DNA of 64,000 nucleotides from Streptomyces termitum (GTDB lineage: Bacteria; Actinomycetota; Actinomycetes; Streptomycetales; Streptomycetaceae), in NCBI RefSeq assembly GCF_014650175.1, contig NZ_BMUL01000001.1:352013-416012 (forward strand), given 5' to 3'. This document shows positions 43,003 to 50,975 of the stretch, in pieces (the first letter of the stretch is position 1; each line of letters starts with the position of its first letter). The position numbers and the translations under genes are program-made. The notes beneath the pieces are model-generated. The model searched no databases. It was not told where the DNA came from and saw only the letters and a program-made list of their open reading frames with translations.

Positions 43003-43467
43003 TCATGAGCCGGGGCGGGAGAGGTCCTCCAGGTGCTCGATGCCCTGGTTGAGCTGGGTCAGCAGGGTGAGGAACCGGTGGGTGGTGGCCGGTTCCCAGC
43101 CGGTCGCCTCGATCAGGCGGGCGGTGCCTTCGAGGCTGATGGCGCGGTCGGCGCGGAGGCGCTCGATGCCGAGGGCGGTGGGGCGCAGGCGGCGGGCGAT
43201 GCCGCCGTCGGGGTCCGGGATGCGTTCCACCAGGCCGTTCCTGAGCATGGCGTTCACCTGGCGGCTGATGGTGGAGACGTCCACCTGGAAGGTGTGCGCG
43301 AGCTCCTTCAGGGTGAGGGGGTCGCTGGTCTCCATGCGGGTGAGCAGGACGTACGCCGAGCGTTCGAGGACGTGGCCGCTGCGGGCGCCCCGGGCGCCGA
43401 GGAAGTGCCGCGACAGCAGGGTCAGCTCCCGTTCGAGATCGTCGAGCCGGCCTTCGCGCTCGTCCAT
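43003..43467 (-). CDS. MarR-family transcriptional regulator
   Basis: A 154-residue winged-helix regulator: LTLKELAHTFQVDVSTISRQ (recognition helix) and MLRNGLVERIPDPDGGIARR (wing). ATG 43467 has GGGCGGAGG just upstream. It is divergent from the SDR gene across 200 bp containing palindromic sites, and probably controls it. Ligand unknown. Confidence 0.9.
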   Translation of the reverse strand: MDEREGRLDDLERELTLLSRHFLGARGARSGHVLERSAYVLLTRMETSDPLTLKELAHTFQVDVSTISRQVNAMLRNGLVERIPDPDGGIARRLRPTALGIERLRADRAISLEGTARLIEATGWEPATTHRFLTLLTQLNQGIEHLEDLSRPGS

Positions 43468-43565
43468 GCCTCCGCCCTTCCCTGTCCGGTGCCCCCGTGC
43501 GCGGGGGAGTGCTCCGCTCATCCTCGCCCATCGGGTCCCCGGAGCGGACCCGAACCCTCCCGTGT

Positions 43566-43614
43566 TGTGCATGATGCAAGTCGTATGTACTGTGCAATGA
43601 ATATGCAGAGTGCA
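43566..43614. promoter_or_regulatory. Candidate MarR operator region
   Basis: A palindrome TGCATGATGCA at 43568-43578 is followed by TGTGCA...TGCACA-type half-sites at 43591-43614, in the AT-richest part of the MarR-SDR divergent gap. The second element lies about 55 bp before the SDR start. Confidence 0.5.
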
Positions 43615-43667
43615 CATCCTCTGGGTGTGCGCCCCCGTTCCGAGTCCCCGTGCAGAGGAGCACCACC

Positions 43668-44465
43668 ATGAACCGCCTCCAGGACAAGGTCGCCGTCATC
43701 ACCGGGGCCGGCAGCGGCATCGGGCGCGCCGCCGCCCGGCTGATGGCCGCGCAGGGCGCCCGCGTCGTCGTCGCCGACCACGACGCCGACGCCGCCCGCG
43801 AGACCGCCGGACTCGTCACCGCCGGGGGCGGCGAGGCGCTGGCCCTCACGGTGGACGTCACGGAGGAGGCCTCCGTCGCCGCCATGACCGACGCCACCGT
43901 CGCGGAGTACGGCGCCCTGCACGTCCTGTGCAACCACGTCGGCGGCACCAACCCCCGTACCGACCTCGACGTGCTCCGCATGGACATGGCCGAATTCGAC
44001 CGGGCCGTCGCCCTCAACATCCGCAGCACCCTCCTCGGGTCCCGCCGCGCGATCCCGCACATGATCCGCGCCGGTGGCGGCTCCGTCATCAACACCGCCT
44101 CCGTGGCCGCCCTCGTCGGCGACGTCCTCCAGACCTCCTACGGCGCGGTCAAGGCCGCCGTCGTCAGCCTCACCAAGTCCCTCGCCACCCAGTACGGTCC
44201 CCACGGCATCCGCTGCAACGCCATCGCCCCCGGCGCCGTCATGACCCCCGCCCTGGAGAACAACCTCCCCCAGGAGGTCATCGACAGCCTCCTCGCGGTC
44301 AACGCCCTGCCCTACCTCGGCGCCCCCGAGGACATCGCCCACGCCATGGTCTTCCTCGCCTCCGACGAGTCCCGCTACCTCACCGGCCAGCTCCTCGTCG
44401 TCGACGGCGGCATGACCACCCAGTCCCCGGCCGCCCCGGGCCGCCGCGCCATGCTTCCCGCCTAG
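43668..44465 (+). CDS. Short-chain dehydrogenase/reductase
   Basis: A 265-residue classical SDR. It has TGAGSGIG (NAD(P) binding), the NNAG-equivalent CNHVGG (unusual: HV in place of AG), catalytic Ser in INTASVAAL, YGAVK (Tyr-x-x-x-Lys) and IAPGAVMT. D38-type Asp after the second strand (VVADHDAD) suggests NAD preference. ATG 43668 has GAGGAG upstream. The substrate is unknown; the MarR regulator suggests a small aromatic or drug-like inducer. Confidence 0.9.
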   Translation: MNRLQDKVAVITGAGSGIGRAAARLMAAQGARVVVADHDADAARETAGLVTAGGGEALALTVDVTEEASVAAMTDATVAEYGALHVLCNHVGGTNPRTDLDVLRMDMAEFDRAVALNIRSTLLGSRRAIPHMIRAGGGSVINTASVAALVGDVLQTSYGAVKAAVVSLTKSLATQYGPHGIRCNAIAPGAVMTPALENNLPQEVIDSLLAVNALPYLGAPEDIAHAMVFLASDESRYLTGQLLVVDGGMTTQSPAAPGRRAMLPA

Positions 44466-44484
44466 GGGGCGTCCGGGGGCGCCG

Positions 44485-44931
44485 TCAGGCCAGGGCCGTG
44501 GTCAGCAGGGCGAAGGCGGCGACGATGACGGCGACGCGGGCGTAGTGGTAGCGGTCCCAGCGGTCGCTCTGCTCCTTCCAGTCGGCGGGCCGGTTCTCGG
44601 GGGTCCACGTCTTGCCCCGGTTGTTGATCGGGACGAGCAGCAGCACCGACATCAGCACGCTCACGACCAGCAGCGCGCCGGCGGTGACGACGAGGCCGGT
44701 GCCGGGGCGGCCCCATCCGGCGACGGCCCAGACGGCGGCGAGGGCGAGCGAGCCGAAGTACCAGAACGGCATCGCCGCGCCGAGCATCCGGCCGCCGTGG
44801 GAGCGGGCGAGCTGGGCGCTGTCCTCGGGCAGCGCCTTGAAGATCGGGTTCATGACGAAGGCGACGGAGAGCTCCACCCCCACCATCAGGCCGACGGTCA
44901 CCACAGTGAAGACCTCAAGCGCGTCGAACAT
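44485..44931 (-). CDS. DUF1772-type membrane protein
   Basis: A 148-residue four-helix membrane protein with DUF1772 landmarks (AFVMNPIF after helix 1, LVPINNRGKTW after helix 3, and DRWDRYHYARV). ATG 44931 has GGAGGGG upstream. It is divergent from a TetR gene with clear shared operators, so it is probably repressed by it. Function of the family is unknown. Confidence 0.85.
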   Translation of the reverse strand: MFDALEVFTVVTVGLMVGVELSVAFVMNPIFKALPEDSAQLARSHGGRMLGAAMPFWYFGSLALAAVWAVAGWGRPGTGLVVTAGALLVVSVLMSVLLLVPINNRGKTWTPENRPADWKEQSDRWDRYHYARVAVIVAAFALLTTALA

Positions 44932-44948
44932 GACGACCCCTCCAGGAT

Positions 44949-45012
44949 CTAGCGTTGCTAGCAAGTAGTTCAACGCTAGACCTATCATCGCTCGATTGTC
45001 TAGCGGTGCTAG
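44949..45012. promoter_or_regulatory. TetR operators CTAGCnnnGCTAG
   Basis: CTAGCGTTGCTAG at 44949-44961 and CTAGCGGTGCTAG at 45000-45012 are perfect 5-bp palindromes with 3-bp centres. Between them CAACGCTAG (44971-44979) is a further half-site matching the first in reverse. The second palindrome ends 9 bp before the TetR start, so autoregulation is likely. Confidence 0.8.
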
Positions 45013-45021
45013 CATCGAGTC

Positions 45022-45762
45022 ATGTCGGTACAGGAACGCAAGCAGCGCGAACGGGCGGACCGCGAGCGCCTCATCGTGGCCACCGCCCGCGAACTCGCCG
45101 AGCGGCAGGGCTGGGACGCGGTCACCACCCGCCGCCTCGCCGAGCGCATCGAGTACAGCCAGCCCGTCCTCTACAGCCACTTCCGGGGCAAGCGCGAGAT
45201 CATCGGCGCCGTCGCCCTCGAAGGCGCCGCCGAGCTGGCCGCCGCGCTGCGAGCCGCGACCCGCGACGCGGCCGAACCCCGTGACGGAGCCGGGTCCCGC
45301 GACGCGGCCGGGCCGCAGGACGGGGCCGGGCCGCAGGATGGGGCCGGTCTATGGGACGGGGTCGGGCCGCAGGACGGGGCTGGTCTACGGGACGGCGCCG
45401 GGGCGCAGGGCTGGGGCGGGTCCCGCGCCGAGGGCGGTTCGCGCGCACGGGTCACCGCGCTCGCCCGCGCCTACCTCGACTTCGCCGCCCGCAACCCGGC
45501 GGTCTACGACGCGATGTTCCGTCTCGACGGCGGCCTGGCCTTCGCCCGGGAGGACACCCCCGCCCCGCTCAAGGACGCCTTCGCCGCCTTCCTGGAGACC
45601 CTCGGCGAGGTCGCCGGGGAGGGCGTCCACCCGGCACTCTTCACCGAGGTCTTCTGGGCCGCGCTGCACGGCCTGGCCACCCTCACCCGCGAGGGCCGGC
45701 TCCCCCCGGCCGACGCTGAACGGCGCACGGAACTGCTGGTGGACCGCCTCGCCGCCTTCTGA
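45022..45762 (+). CDS. TetR-family regulator with internal minisatellite insertion
   Basis: The product is 246 residues. The N-terminal HTH is standard (WDAVTTRRLAERIEYSQPVL and YSHFRGKREIIGAVA). The C-terminal ligand domain continues from about residue 142 (ARVTALARAYLDFAARNPAV). Between them, residues about 85-132 consist of six-residue repeats of the AGPQDG type, absent from ordinary TetR proteins of ~190-200 residues. They fall in the loop region after helix 4 and may be tolerated as a flexible linker. It probably represses the divergent DUF1772 gene and itself. Confidence 0.9.
   Translation: MSVQERKQRERADRERLIVATARELAERQGWDAVTTRRLAERIEYSQPVLYSHFRGKREIIGAVALEGAAELAAALRAATRDAAEPRDGAGSRDAAGPQDGAGPQDGAGLWDGVGPQDGAGLRDGAGAQGWGGSRAEGGSRARVTALARAYLDFAARNPAVYDAMFRLDGGLAFAREDTPAPLKDAFAAFLETLGEVAGEGVHPALFTEVFWAALHGLATLTREGRLPPADAERRTELLVDRLAAF
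45274..45417 (+). repeat. 18-bp coding minisatellite in the TetR gene
   Basis: About eight in-frame units of 18 bp encode AGPQDG, AGLWDG, VGPQDG, AGLRDG and similar. Variation is by single substitutions. Confidence 0.85.
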
Positions 45763-45787
45763 ACCGGCCCGGTCCGCCGGACCGGTC

Positions 45788-46162
45788 CTAGTACTTCATC
45801 AGGGTCTCGAAGCCCACCGCCGAGCAGTAGGCGGAGATCCGCCCCTCCGCGTACCGGTCGTTCGCGGAGACCGCGTCCCCCGTGTCGCGCAGGACGTGGC
45901 TGCCCCCGTGGTCCAGGTGGTGGCGGTCGAGGACCTTCGCGGCCGTCACGACCGCCGAGGAGGCCAGGACGAGGTCGTTCCCGTAGCCCTTCTCCGGCGG
46001 GTCATGGGCGAGCCGCTGCCACAGGGAGAGGTCCTGGCAGTAGTCCTCCCGCCAGGCCGCCACGTCCTCCGGGGCGGGCTCCTCCGCGCCGCATCCCGCC
46101 AGCGCTCCGACCAGTGCCGCCGCCAGGAGCAGTGCGGCCGGTCCCCCGCGCGTCCCACGCAT
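45788..46162 (-). CDS. Small lipoprotein
   Basis: A 124-residue precursor with a lipobox (VGALAGC, Cys at about 24). The mature part is helical, with two further Cys residues (DYCQDL and SAYCSA) likely to pair outside the membrane. ATG 46162 is chosen because the signal peptide begins there. No family recognised. Confidence 0.75.
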   Translation of the reverse strand: MRGTRGGPAALLLAAALVGALAGCGAEEPAPEDVAAWREDYCQDLSLWQRLAHDPPEKGYGNDLVLASSAVVTAAKVLDRHHLDHGGSHVLRDTGDAVSANDRYAEGRISAYCSAVGFETLMKY

Positions 46163-46277
46163 CCGGGCCCCCTCTCGTCTTGTCGGGAGCATGCTAGGCA
46201 CGGCTCCGGCGGTCCCGTGCTCCGCCGTGGTTTTTAAAGGGATGTGGACGGCCGAAACGCTTTGTTACGGTGACCGA

Positions 46278-46679
46278 ATGGCGTCGATCAAGAAGTTCCA
46301 GGTCACCATCGACTGCGCGGACCCGGTCCGCCTCGCCCGGTTCTGGTGCGAGGTGCTGGGATACGTGATCCCGGCGGAGGAGGAGGACGAGGACCCCGCG
46401 ACCGTCCAGTACTTCGCGTGCGTCGACCCCTCCGGGGAGGGCCCGCGCGTGCTGTTCCAGCGGGTCCCCGAGGGCAAGGCCGTCAAGAACCGGGTCCACC
46501 TCGACGTGCGGGCCGGCACCGGCCTCGTCGGCGACGAGCGCCTCGCCGTGCTCACGGCCGAGCGCGACCGGCTCGTCGCCCTCGGCGCGGTGTGCGACAA
46601 GGTCCTCCTCGCCGACGGCGAGAACGAGTCCTGCATCAACATGCGGGACATCGAGGGCAACGAGTTCTGCCTCGACTGA
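46278..46679 (+). CDS. VOC-superfamily (glyoxalase/bleomycin-resistance-like) protein
   Basis: A 133-residue protein with the paired beta-alpha-beta-beta-beta modules of the VOC fold: FQVTIDCADPVRLARFWCEV opens the first, VHLDVRAG the second, and MRDIEGNEFCLD closes the fold. Such proteins bind metals or small molecules. ATG 46278; the ribosome-binding site is weak. Function unassigned. Confidence 0.85.
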   Translation: MASIKKFQVTIDCADPVRLARFWCEVLGYVIPAEEEDEDPATVQYFACVDPSGEGPRVLFQRVPEGKAVKNRVHLDVRAGTGLVGDERLAVLTAERDRLVALGAVCDKVLLADGENESCINMRDIEGNEFCLD

Positions 46680-46706
46680 GCCGCCCGTCCCTCCGCCGCC
46701 CGCCCG

Positions 46707-48158
46707 TCAGTCCGTCCGGTCGTCCGCCCGGGGGAGCGTCAGGCGGAACGCGGCGCCGCCGTCCGCGCCCGCCCCGGCCGTGAGCGTGCCGCCGTGCCGC
46801 TCGGCCAGGTCGCGGGCGATGGACAGGCCCAGGCCCGCGCCGCCCTCGTCGCGGCCCCGGGCCTCGTCGAGCCGTACGAAGCGCTCGAAGATCCGCTCCC
46901 GGTCCCCGGGCGCGACGCCGTGGCCGTCGTCGGTCACGGTGAGCACCGCGTCCGGGCCCTCCGCGCGCAGCTCCACGGTGATCCGGGAGGCCGCGTGCCG
47001 GCGGGCGTTGTCGAGGAGGTTGTCCAGGACGCGGGCCAGCCGCCCCCGGTGCCCGCGCACCTCCACCGGCCCGTCCGGCACCCGGACGACCACGGCGACC
47101 GGCCCCGCCGCCCCTTCCGGCCCCTCCACCGCCTCCGTCGCCTCCCGCACCAGTCCCGTCAGGTCCACCCGGGCCCGCGCCGCCGGTTCGCCCGCGTCGA
47201 GACGGGCCAGGAGGAGCAGGTCGGCGGCCAGGTGCTGGAGGCGTACGACGTCGTGCAGCAGGTCCGGCAGGTCGAGGAGGTCCGGATGCTGCTGGGCCAC
47301 CTCGATCTGGGTGCGCAGCGAGGCGATCGGACTGCGCAGCTCGTGCGAGGCGTCCGCGACGAAGCGGTGCCGCCGCTCCACGGACCGCTGGAGCGCGGCC
47401 AGCGTCTCGTTCGTGGTGCGGGCCAGCCGCGCCACCTCGTCCCGCGCGTCCGGCTCGGGCACCCGCCGGTCCAGGTCGCCGCTGCCGGTGATCTCGGCCA
47501 TCTCGGCGCGGATGTCCTCCACCGGCCGCAGCGCCCGCCCCGTGCCCAGCCAGGTCACCCCGGCCACGACGGCCAGCAGGAACGGCAGGCCGATCAGCAT
47601 GGCCCGGACGACCTGGTCCAGGGTGGCCCGCTCCTCGTCCAGGGACGACCCGGCGTAGACGGTGTAGGCCCGGCCCTCGTAGGTCGTGCCCGCGACCGCC
47701 GCGAAGCGGAAGGTGCGGGTCTCGCCGCCGTCCCGCAGCGTCACCGTCCGCAGCTCGGTCCCGGTGCCGACCTTCCCCCGGTCCGGCACGTCGTCCCGGT
47801 CGTCGTCCGGCTCCTCGGGGGGCGTACTGCTCCGGGGCGCGGGCCCGGTGACGACGACCGCCCGGTGCGCGGGCACCCCCGGCCCCGCCGCCACCACCCC
47901 GCCCGCGCCGTCCACGACCTGGACCGGGTGTTCGGCGTCGCCGCGCAGGTCCAGCGCCCCGAAGTCCCCTTCCAGGGCCGCCTGGGAGCCGGCCACGGTC
48001 CGGGCGGCGACCTCGGCCCGCAGCCCGGCCCGGTCCGCGAGGTCGTGCCGCAGCACGGCGGCGACGACGATCCCCGCCGCGACCAGGGCGAGCGACACCA
48101 CGACCGTGGTGGCCAGCGTCGTGCGGGCCCGGACCGAGGCGAAGGGCCTACGCCGGGC
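46707..48158 (-). CDS. Sensor histidine kinase (HAMP, HisKA, HATPase)
   Basis: About 483 residues. Two membrane helices flank an extracellular sensor of ~150 residues containing an acidic stretch (PPEEPDDDRDD), then HAMP, then the phosphoacceptor helix HRFVADASHELRSPIASLRT, N-box DNLLDNARRH, G1 DDGHGV and G2 GAGLGLSIARDLAERHGG. GTG 48158 overlaps the response-regulator stop by 11 nt; an ATG-type extension to 48197 is possible. It should phosphorylate the OmpR-type regulator encoded just upstream. Confidence 0.9.
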   Translation of the reverse strand, partial: ARRRPFASVRARTTLATTVVVSLALVAAGIVVAAVLRHDLADRAGLRAEVAARTVAGSQAALEGDFGALDLRGDAEHPVQVVDGAGGVVAAGPGVPAHRAVVVTGPAPRSSTPPEEPDDDRDDVPDRGKVGTGTELRTVTLRDGGETRTFRFAAVAGTTYEGRAYTVYAGSSLDEERATLDQVVRAMLIGLPFLLAVVAGVTWLGTGRALRPVEDIRAEMAEITGSGDLDRRVPEPDARDEVARLARTTNETLAALQRSVERRHRFVADASHELRSPIASLRTQIEVAQQHPDLLDLPDLLHDVVRLQHLAADLLLLARLDAGEPAARARVDLTGLVREATEAVEGPEGAAGPVAVVVRVPDGPVEVRGHRGRLARVLDNLLDNARRHAASRITVELRAEGPDAVLTVTDDGHGVAPGDRERIFERFVRLDEARGRDEGGAGLGLSIARDLAERHGGTLTAGAGADGGAAFRLTLPRADDRTD

Positions 48159-48840
48159 CACGGCGCCCCCCGGCGGCCTCCAGCCGGTACCCGGCACCGC
48201 GCACGGTGGTGATGGACCGCCGCGCGAACGGGGCGTCGATCTTGCGACGCAGGGCGCTGACGTACACCTCGACGATGTTCGGATCGCCGTCGAAGGCCAT
48301 GTCCCAGACGTGGTCGAGGATCTCGGCCTTGGACACCACCCGGCCCGCGTGCACCGCCAGGTGCTCCAGGACCGCGAACTCCTTCGTGGTCAGCTCCACC
48401 GCCGTGCCGTCCCGCTCCACCCGCCGGGCCGCCCGGTCCAGGACCAGGTCCCCCACCCGCAGCGACGGCGGCCCGCCGCCGGTGCGGCGGCGCAGCAGGG
48501 CCCGGACCCGGGCCTGGAGGACGACGTACGAGAACGGCTTGGTCAGGTAGTCGTCCGCACCGGTGTCCAGCCCCTCCGCCTCGTCGTACACGCCGTCCTT
48601 CGCGGTCAGCATGAGGATCGGCACGTCCCGGCCGGCGGCCCGCAGCCGGGCGCAGATCCGGTAGCCGTTCAGGCCGGGCAGCATGATGTCCAGGACGACC
48701 AGGTCGTACGTCCCCTCCAGCGCCAGCCGCAGCCCGGTCGGGCCGTCGTGCGCCAGGTCCACCGCGTACCCGTCGGCCTCCAGACCCCGCCCCAGGGCGG
48801 CGGCCAGACGCTTCTCGTCCTCCACGATCAGCAGGCGCAT
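48148..48840 (-). CDS. OmpR-family response regulator
   Basis: A 230-residue regulator. Receiver: EDE near the N-terminus, phospho-Asp in LVVLDIMLPGLNG, Lys in LTKPFSY. C-terminal winged helix: LTTKEFAVLEHLAVHAGRVV and VEVYVSALRRKI. It is the first gene of a two-gene operon with its kinase and is divergent from a PepSY gene; TTCAGG repeats between them are its likely binding site. Confidence 0.95.
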   Translation of the reverse strand: MRLLIVEDEKRLAAALGRGLEADGYAVDLAHDGPTGLRLALEGTYDLVVLDIMLPGLNGYRICARLRAAGRDVPILMLTAKDGVYDEAEGLDTGADDYLTKPFSYVVLQARVRALLRRRTGGGPPSLRVGDLVLDRAARRVERDGTAVELTTKEFAVLEHLAVHAGRVVSKAEILDHVWDMAFDGDPNIVEVYVSALRRKIDAPFARRSITTVRGAGYRLEAAGGRRGPA

Positions 48841-48881
48841 ACCTCAAGCGTCCCAGACGGAAGGGGCGGGAGGCCGGTCAA

Positions 48882-48920
48882 CCTGAAGGGATCTTCAGGG
48901 TGGTTCAGGTGGGCTTCAGG
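48882..48920. promoter_or_regulatory. TTCAGG direct repeats between response regulator and PepSY gene
   Basis: TTCAGG at 48894-48899, 48904-48909 and 48915-48920 (10- and 11-bp spacing), preceded by the inverse CCTGAA at 48882. Direct repeats at helical spacing are the usual target of OmpR/PhoP-type dimers. Confidence 0.7.
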
Positions 48921-48977
48921 CCGCCCGGTCATGGTGAAGGAAACGCCGCGACCCCGAACGGAACGGAAGGCGCTCCC

Positions 48978-49628
48978 ATGAAGTCGATCAAGCAGCAGAA
49001 GGCCGCCGGCCACCGCCGCACCGCCACCGCCGCCCTCGCCGCCGCCCTGGCCCTCGGCGGCGCCGGAGCCGCGACCGCCGCCGGCATGGCCTCCGCCGCC
49101 GCCGACAGCGGCGGCGGCACGCACGCGACCATGCGGGCGAATCCCGAAGTCGACATCAAGGCGGCCGCCGCCACCGCCATGAAGACCGTGTCCGGCACCG
49201 TGACCTCCGTCGACCTGGAGGGCGGCGGCAAGCAGAGCTGGAAGGTCGACATCATCGACGCCAAGGGCACCGAGCACCAGATCGCCGTCGACGCCACCAG
49301 CGGCAAGGTCACCGGCAACAAGGTCGACCAGGACAACGACGCCGACAACAAGGACGAGGCCGCCCTCGCCAAGTCGGCGAAGACCACCCTGCCGAAGGCC
49401 GTGGACGCCGCCCGCGCGAAGACCGCGGGCACCGCCACCTCCGCCGAACTGGAGAAGGAGCACGGCAAGGCCGTCTGGGACGTCGACGTCTCCGACGCCA
49501 AGGGCACGGAGCACGAGGTCACCGTCGACGACGCCACCGGCAGGGCCACCGCCTCCACCGTCGACACCCACCACGACGAGTACGGCACGAGCGACGACCA
49601 CACCGCCTCGGACCCCCATGGCACCTGA
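48978..49628 (+). CDS. Secreted PepSY-domain protein
   Basis: The product is 216 residues: a signal peptide (about 1-41), then two PepSY repeats (about 55-105 and 130-180) with parallel strings WKVDIIDAKGTEHQIAVD and WDVDVSDAKGTEHEVTVD. The C-terminus is His/Asp-rich (THHDEYGTSDDHT), perhaps metal binding. PepSY proteins inhibit peptidases or bind divalent metals at the cell surface. Direct repeats before the gene suggest control by the adjacent two-component system. ATG 48978. Confidence 0.85.
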   Translation: MKSIKQQKAAGHRRTATAALAAALALGGAGAATAAGMASAAADSGGGTHATMRANPEVDIKAAAATAMKTVSGTVTSVDLEGGGKQSWKVDIIDAKGTEHQIAVDATSGKVTGNKVDQDNDADNKDEAALAKSAKTTLPKAVDAARAKTAGTATSAELEKEHGKAVWDVDVSDAKGTEHEVTVDDATGRATASTVDTHHDEYGTSDDHTASDPHGT

Positions 49629-49653
49629 TCCGGAACCTGGTCCGGGACCTCGT

Positions 49654-49686
49654 CCGCCCCTGACCCCGGGCCAGGATCAGGGGCGG
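49654..49686. terminator. Hairpin between PepSY and GNAT genes
   Basis: CCGCCCCTGA (49654-49663) pairs perfectly with TCAGGGGCGG (49677-49686), with a 13-nt loop, between convergent stops. No U-run. Confidence 0.6.
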
Positions 49687-49705
49687 CACCGGTCCCGGGC
49701 CCGGA

Positions 49706-50236
49706 TCAGGACCCGGGCCGGGGCCGGTCGAGGGCGTACACGCGGACCGCGCGGTGCGGGCCGGGAGTCACCGTCTCCCGGTCCAGCACCATGCCCAGCT
49801 TCTCCGTGATCCGCTCGGAGGCGCGGTTCCCGGTCTGGACGACGCTCACCACCCGGTCGAGACCGGCCTCCCCGAAGCCGTACGCGAGCGCCGCCCGCGC
49901 CGCCTCCGTGGCGAGGCCCCGCCCCCAGTGCGCGCGGTCCAGCCGCCAGCCGATCTCGACGGCCGGCAGGATCTCCGGCAGGAAGAGGGGGACGGCCAGC
50001 CCGGCGAAGCCCAGCATCCGGCCGGTGGCCCTCTCCTCCAGCGCGAACAGGCCGAACCCCTGCTCCTCCCACGACCGTTCGGCCGCCTCGATGCCCGCCC
50101 GGGTCGTCTCCTCGTCCCGCGTCGTGCCGTCCCCGATCCAGCGCATCACCTCCGGGTCGGCGTTCACCCCGGCCATCGGCGCCAGGTCCTCCTCCCGCCA
50201 CCGCCGCAGCACCAGCCGCTCCGTCTCCAGCCTCAT
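49706..50236 (-). CDS. GNAT-family N-acetyltransferase (RimJ/RimL-like)
   Basis: A 176-residue protein: RLETERLVLRRWREEDLAPM at the start, EIGWRLDRAHWGRGLATEAA (acetyl-CoA site) and VVSVVQTGNRASERITEKLG. This is a typical ribosomal-protein/small-amine acetyltransferase relative. ATG 50236. Substrate unknown. Confidence 0.85.
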   Translation of the reverse strand: MRLETERLVLRRWREEDLAPMAGVNADPEVMRWIGDGTTRDEETTRAGIEAAERSWEEQGFGLFALEERATGRMLGFAGLAVPLFLPEILPAVEIGWRLDRAHWGRGLATEAARAALAYGFGEAGLDRVVSVVQTGNRASERITEKLGMVLDRETVTPGPHRAVRVYALDRPRPGS

Positions 50237-50313
50237 CGGGCTCCTTCCCCTTCGTCAGCGCGCGGTCCGAATCCCGCCAGCGGCCGGCCGGGGCCGGGGC
50301 GACGCTGGGGGAC

Positions 50314-50823
50314 ATGAGCATCTTCACCGCGCGGGCCGTCGAACCCGCCGTCCTCACCGAACTCCGCACTACCGACGACGCCGGCCGCCGCCCCGTCCCG
50401 TACCCGACCGGGGACGGCGGGGAACCTCTGCGCTGCTGCCTGCGCCCGGCCCGCCCGGGGGAGCGGCTGGTCCTCGTCTCGTACGCGCCGCTGCGGCGGT
50501 GGGCGGCGGCCACCGGGGCGCGGCCGGGGGCGTACGACGAGGTCGGACCGGTCTTCGTGCACGCCGGACCGGAGGACTGCGACGGGCCGGGGGCGGACCC
50601 GGGCGCGGGGCGGGCTCCGGGGGCGTACCCCTTCGAGCGGGAGCGGATGCTGCGGACGGTGCGGCGGTACGGCGCGGACGGCCGGATCCTCGGCGGCCGG
50701 CTGGTGCAACTGCCCGGACTGCACGGCGCCTTCACCGACGCCTTCGCCGACCCGGCGGTCGCCCTGGTGCACGTCCGGGCGGTCGAGTACGGCTGCTTCC
50801 TCTTCGAGGTGCGGCGCCCCTGA
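50314..50823 (+). CDS. DUF1203 protein
   Basis: A 169-residue soluble protein with DUF1203 landmarks: PLRCCLRPARPGERLVLVSY, then GPVFVHAG, RTVRRYGADGRILGG and a C-terminal strand with VEYGCFLFEVRR. Family function unknown. ATG 50314, divergent from the GNAT gene. Confidence 0.8.
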   Translation: MSIFTARAVEPAVLTELRTTDDAGRRPVPYPTGDGGEPLRCCLRPARPGERLVLVSYAPLRRWAAATGARPGAYDEVGPVFVHAGPEDCDGPGADPGAGRAPGAYPFERERMLRTVRRYGADGRILGGRLVQLPGLHGAFTDAFADPAVALVHVRAVEYGCFLFEVRRP

Positions 50824-50975
50824 CCGGCCCGGGGCGCCGGGGCCGACCTCCACCCGTCCGGCTGAACCTGCCGGGGTCCGGCAGTGAGGAAACGTTCCTC
50901 TCTGCCTATGTCCGGTTTTGGCTTCCCTCGGCTTTCGGGAGAAGGTGGGCGGACCGGACGACGAGGGGCGGGGAC

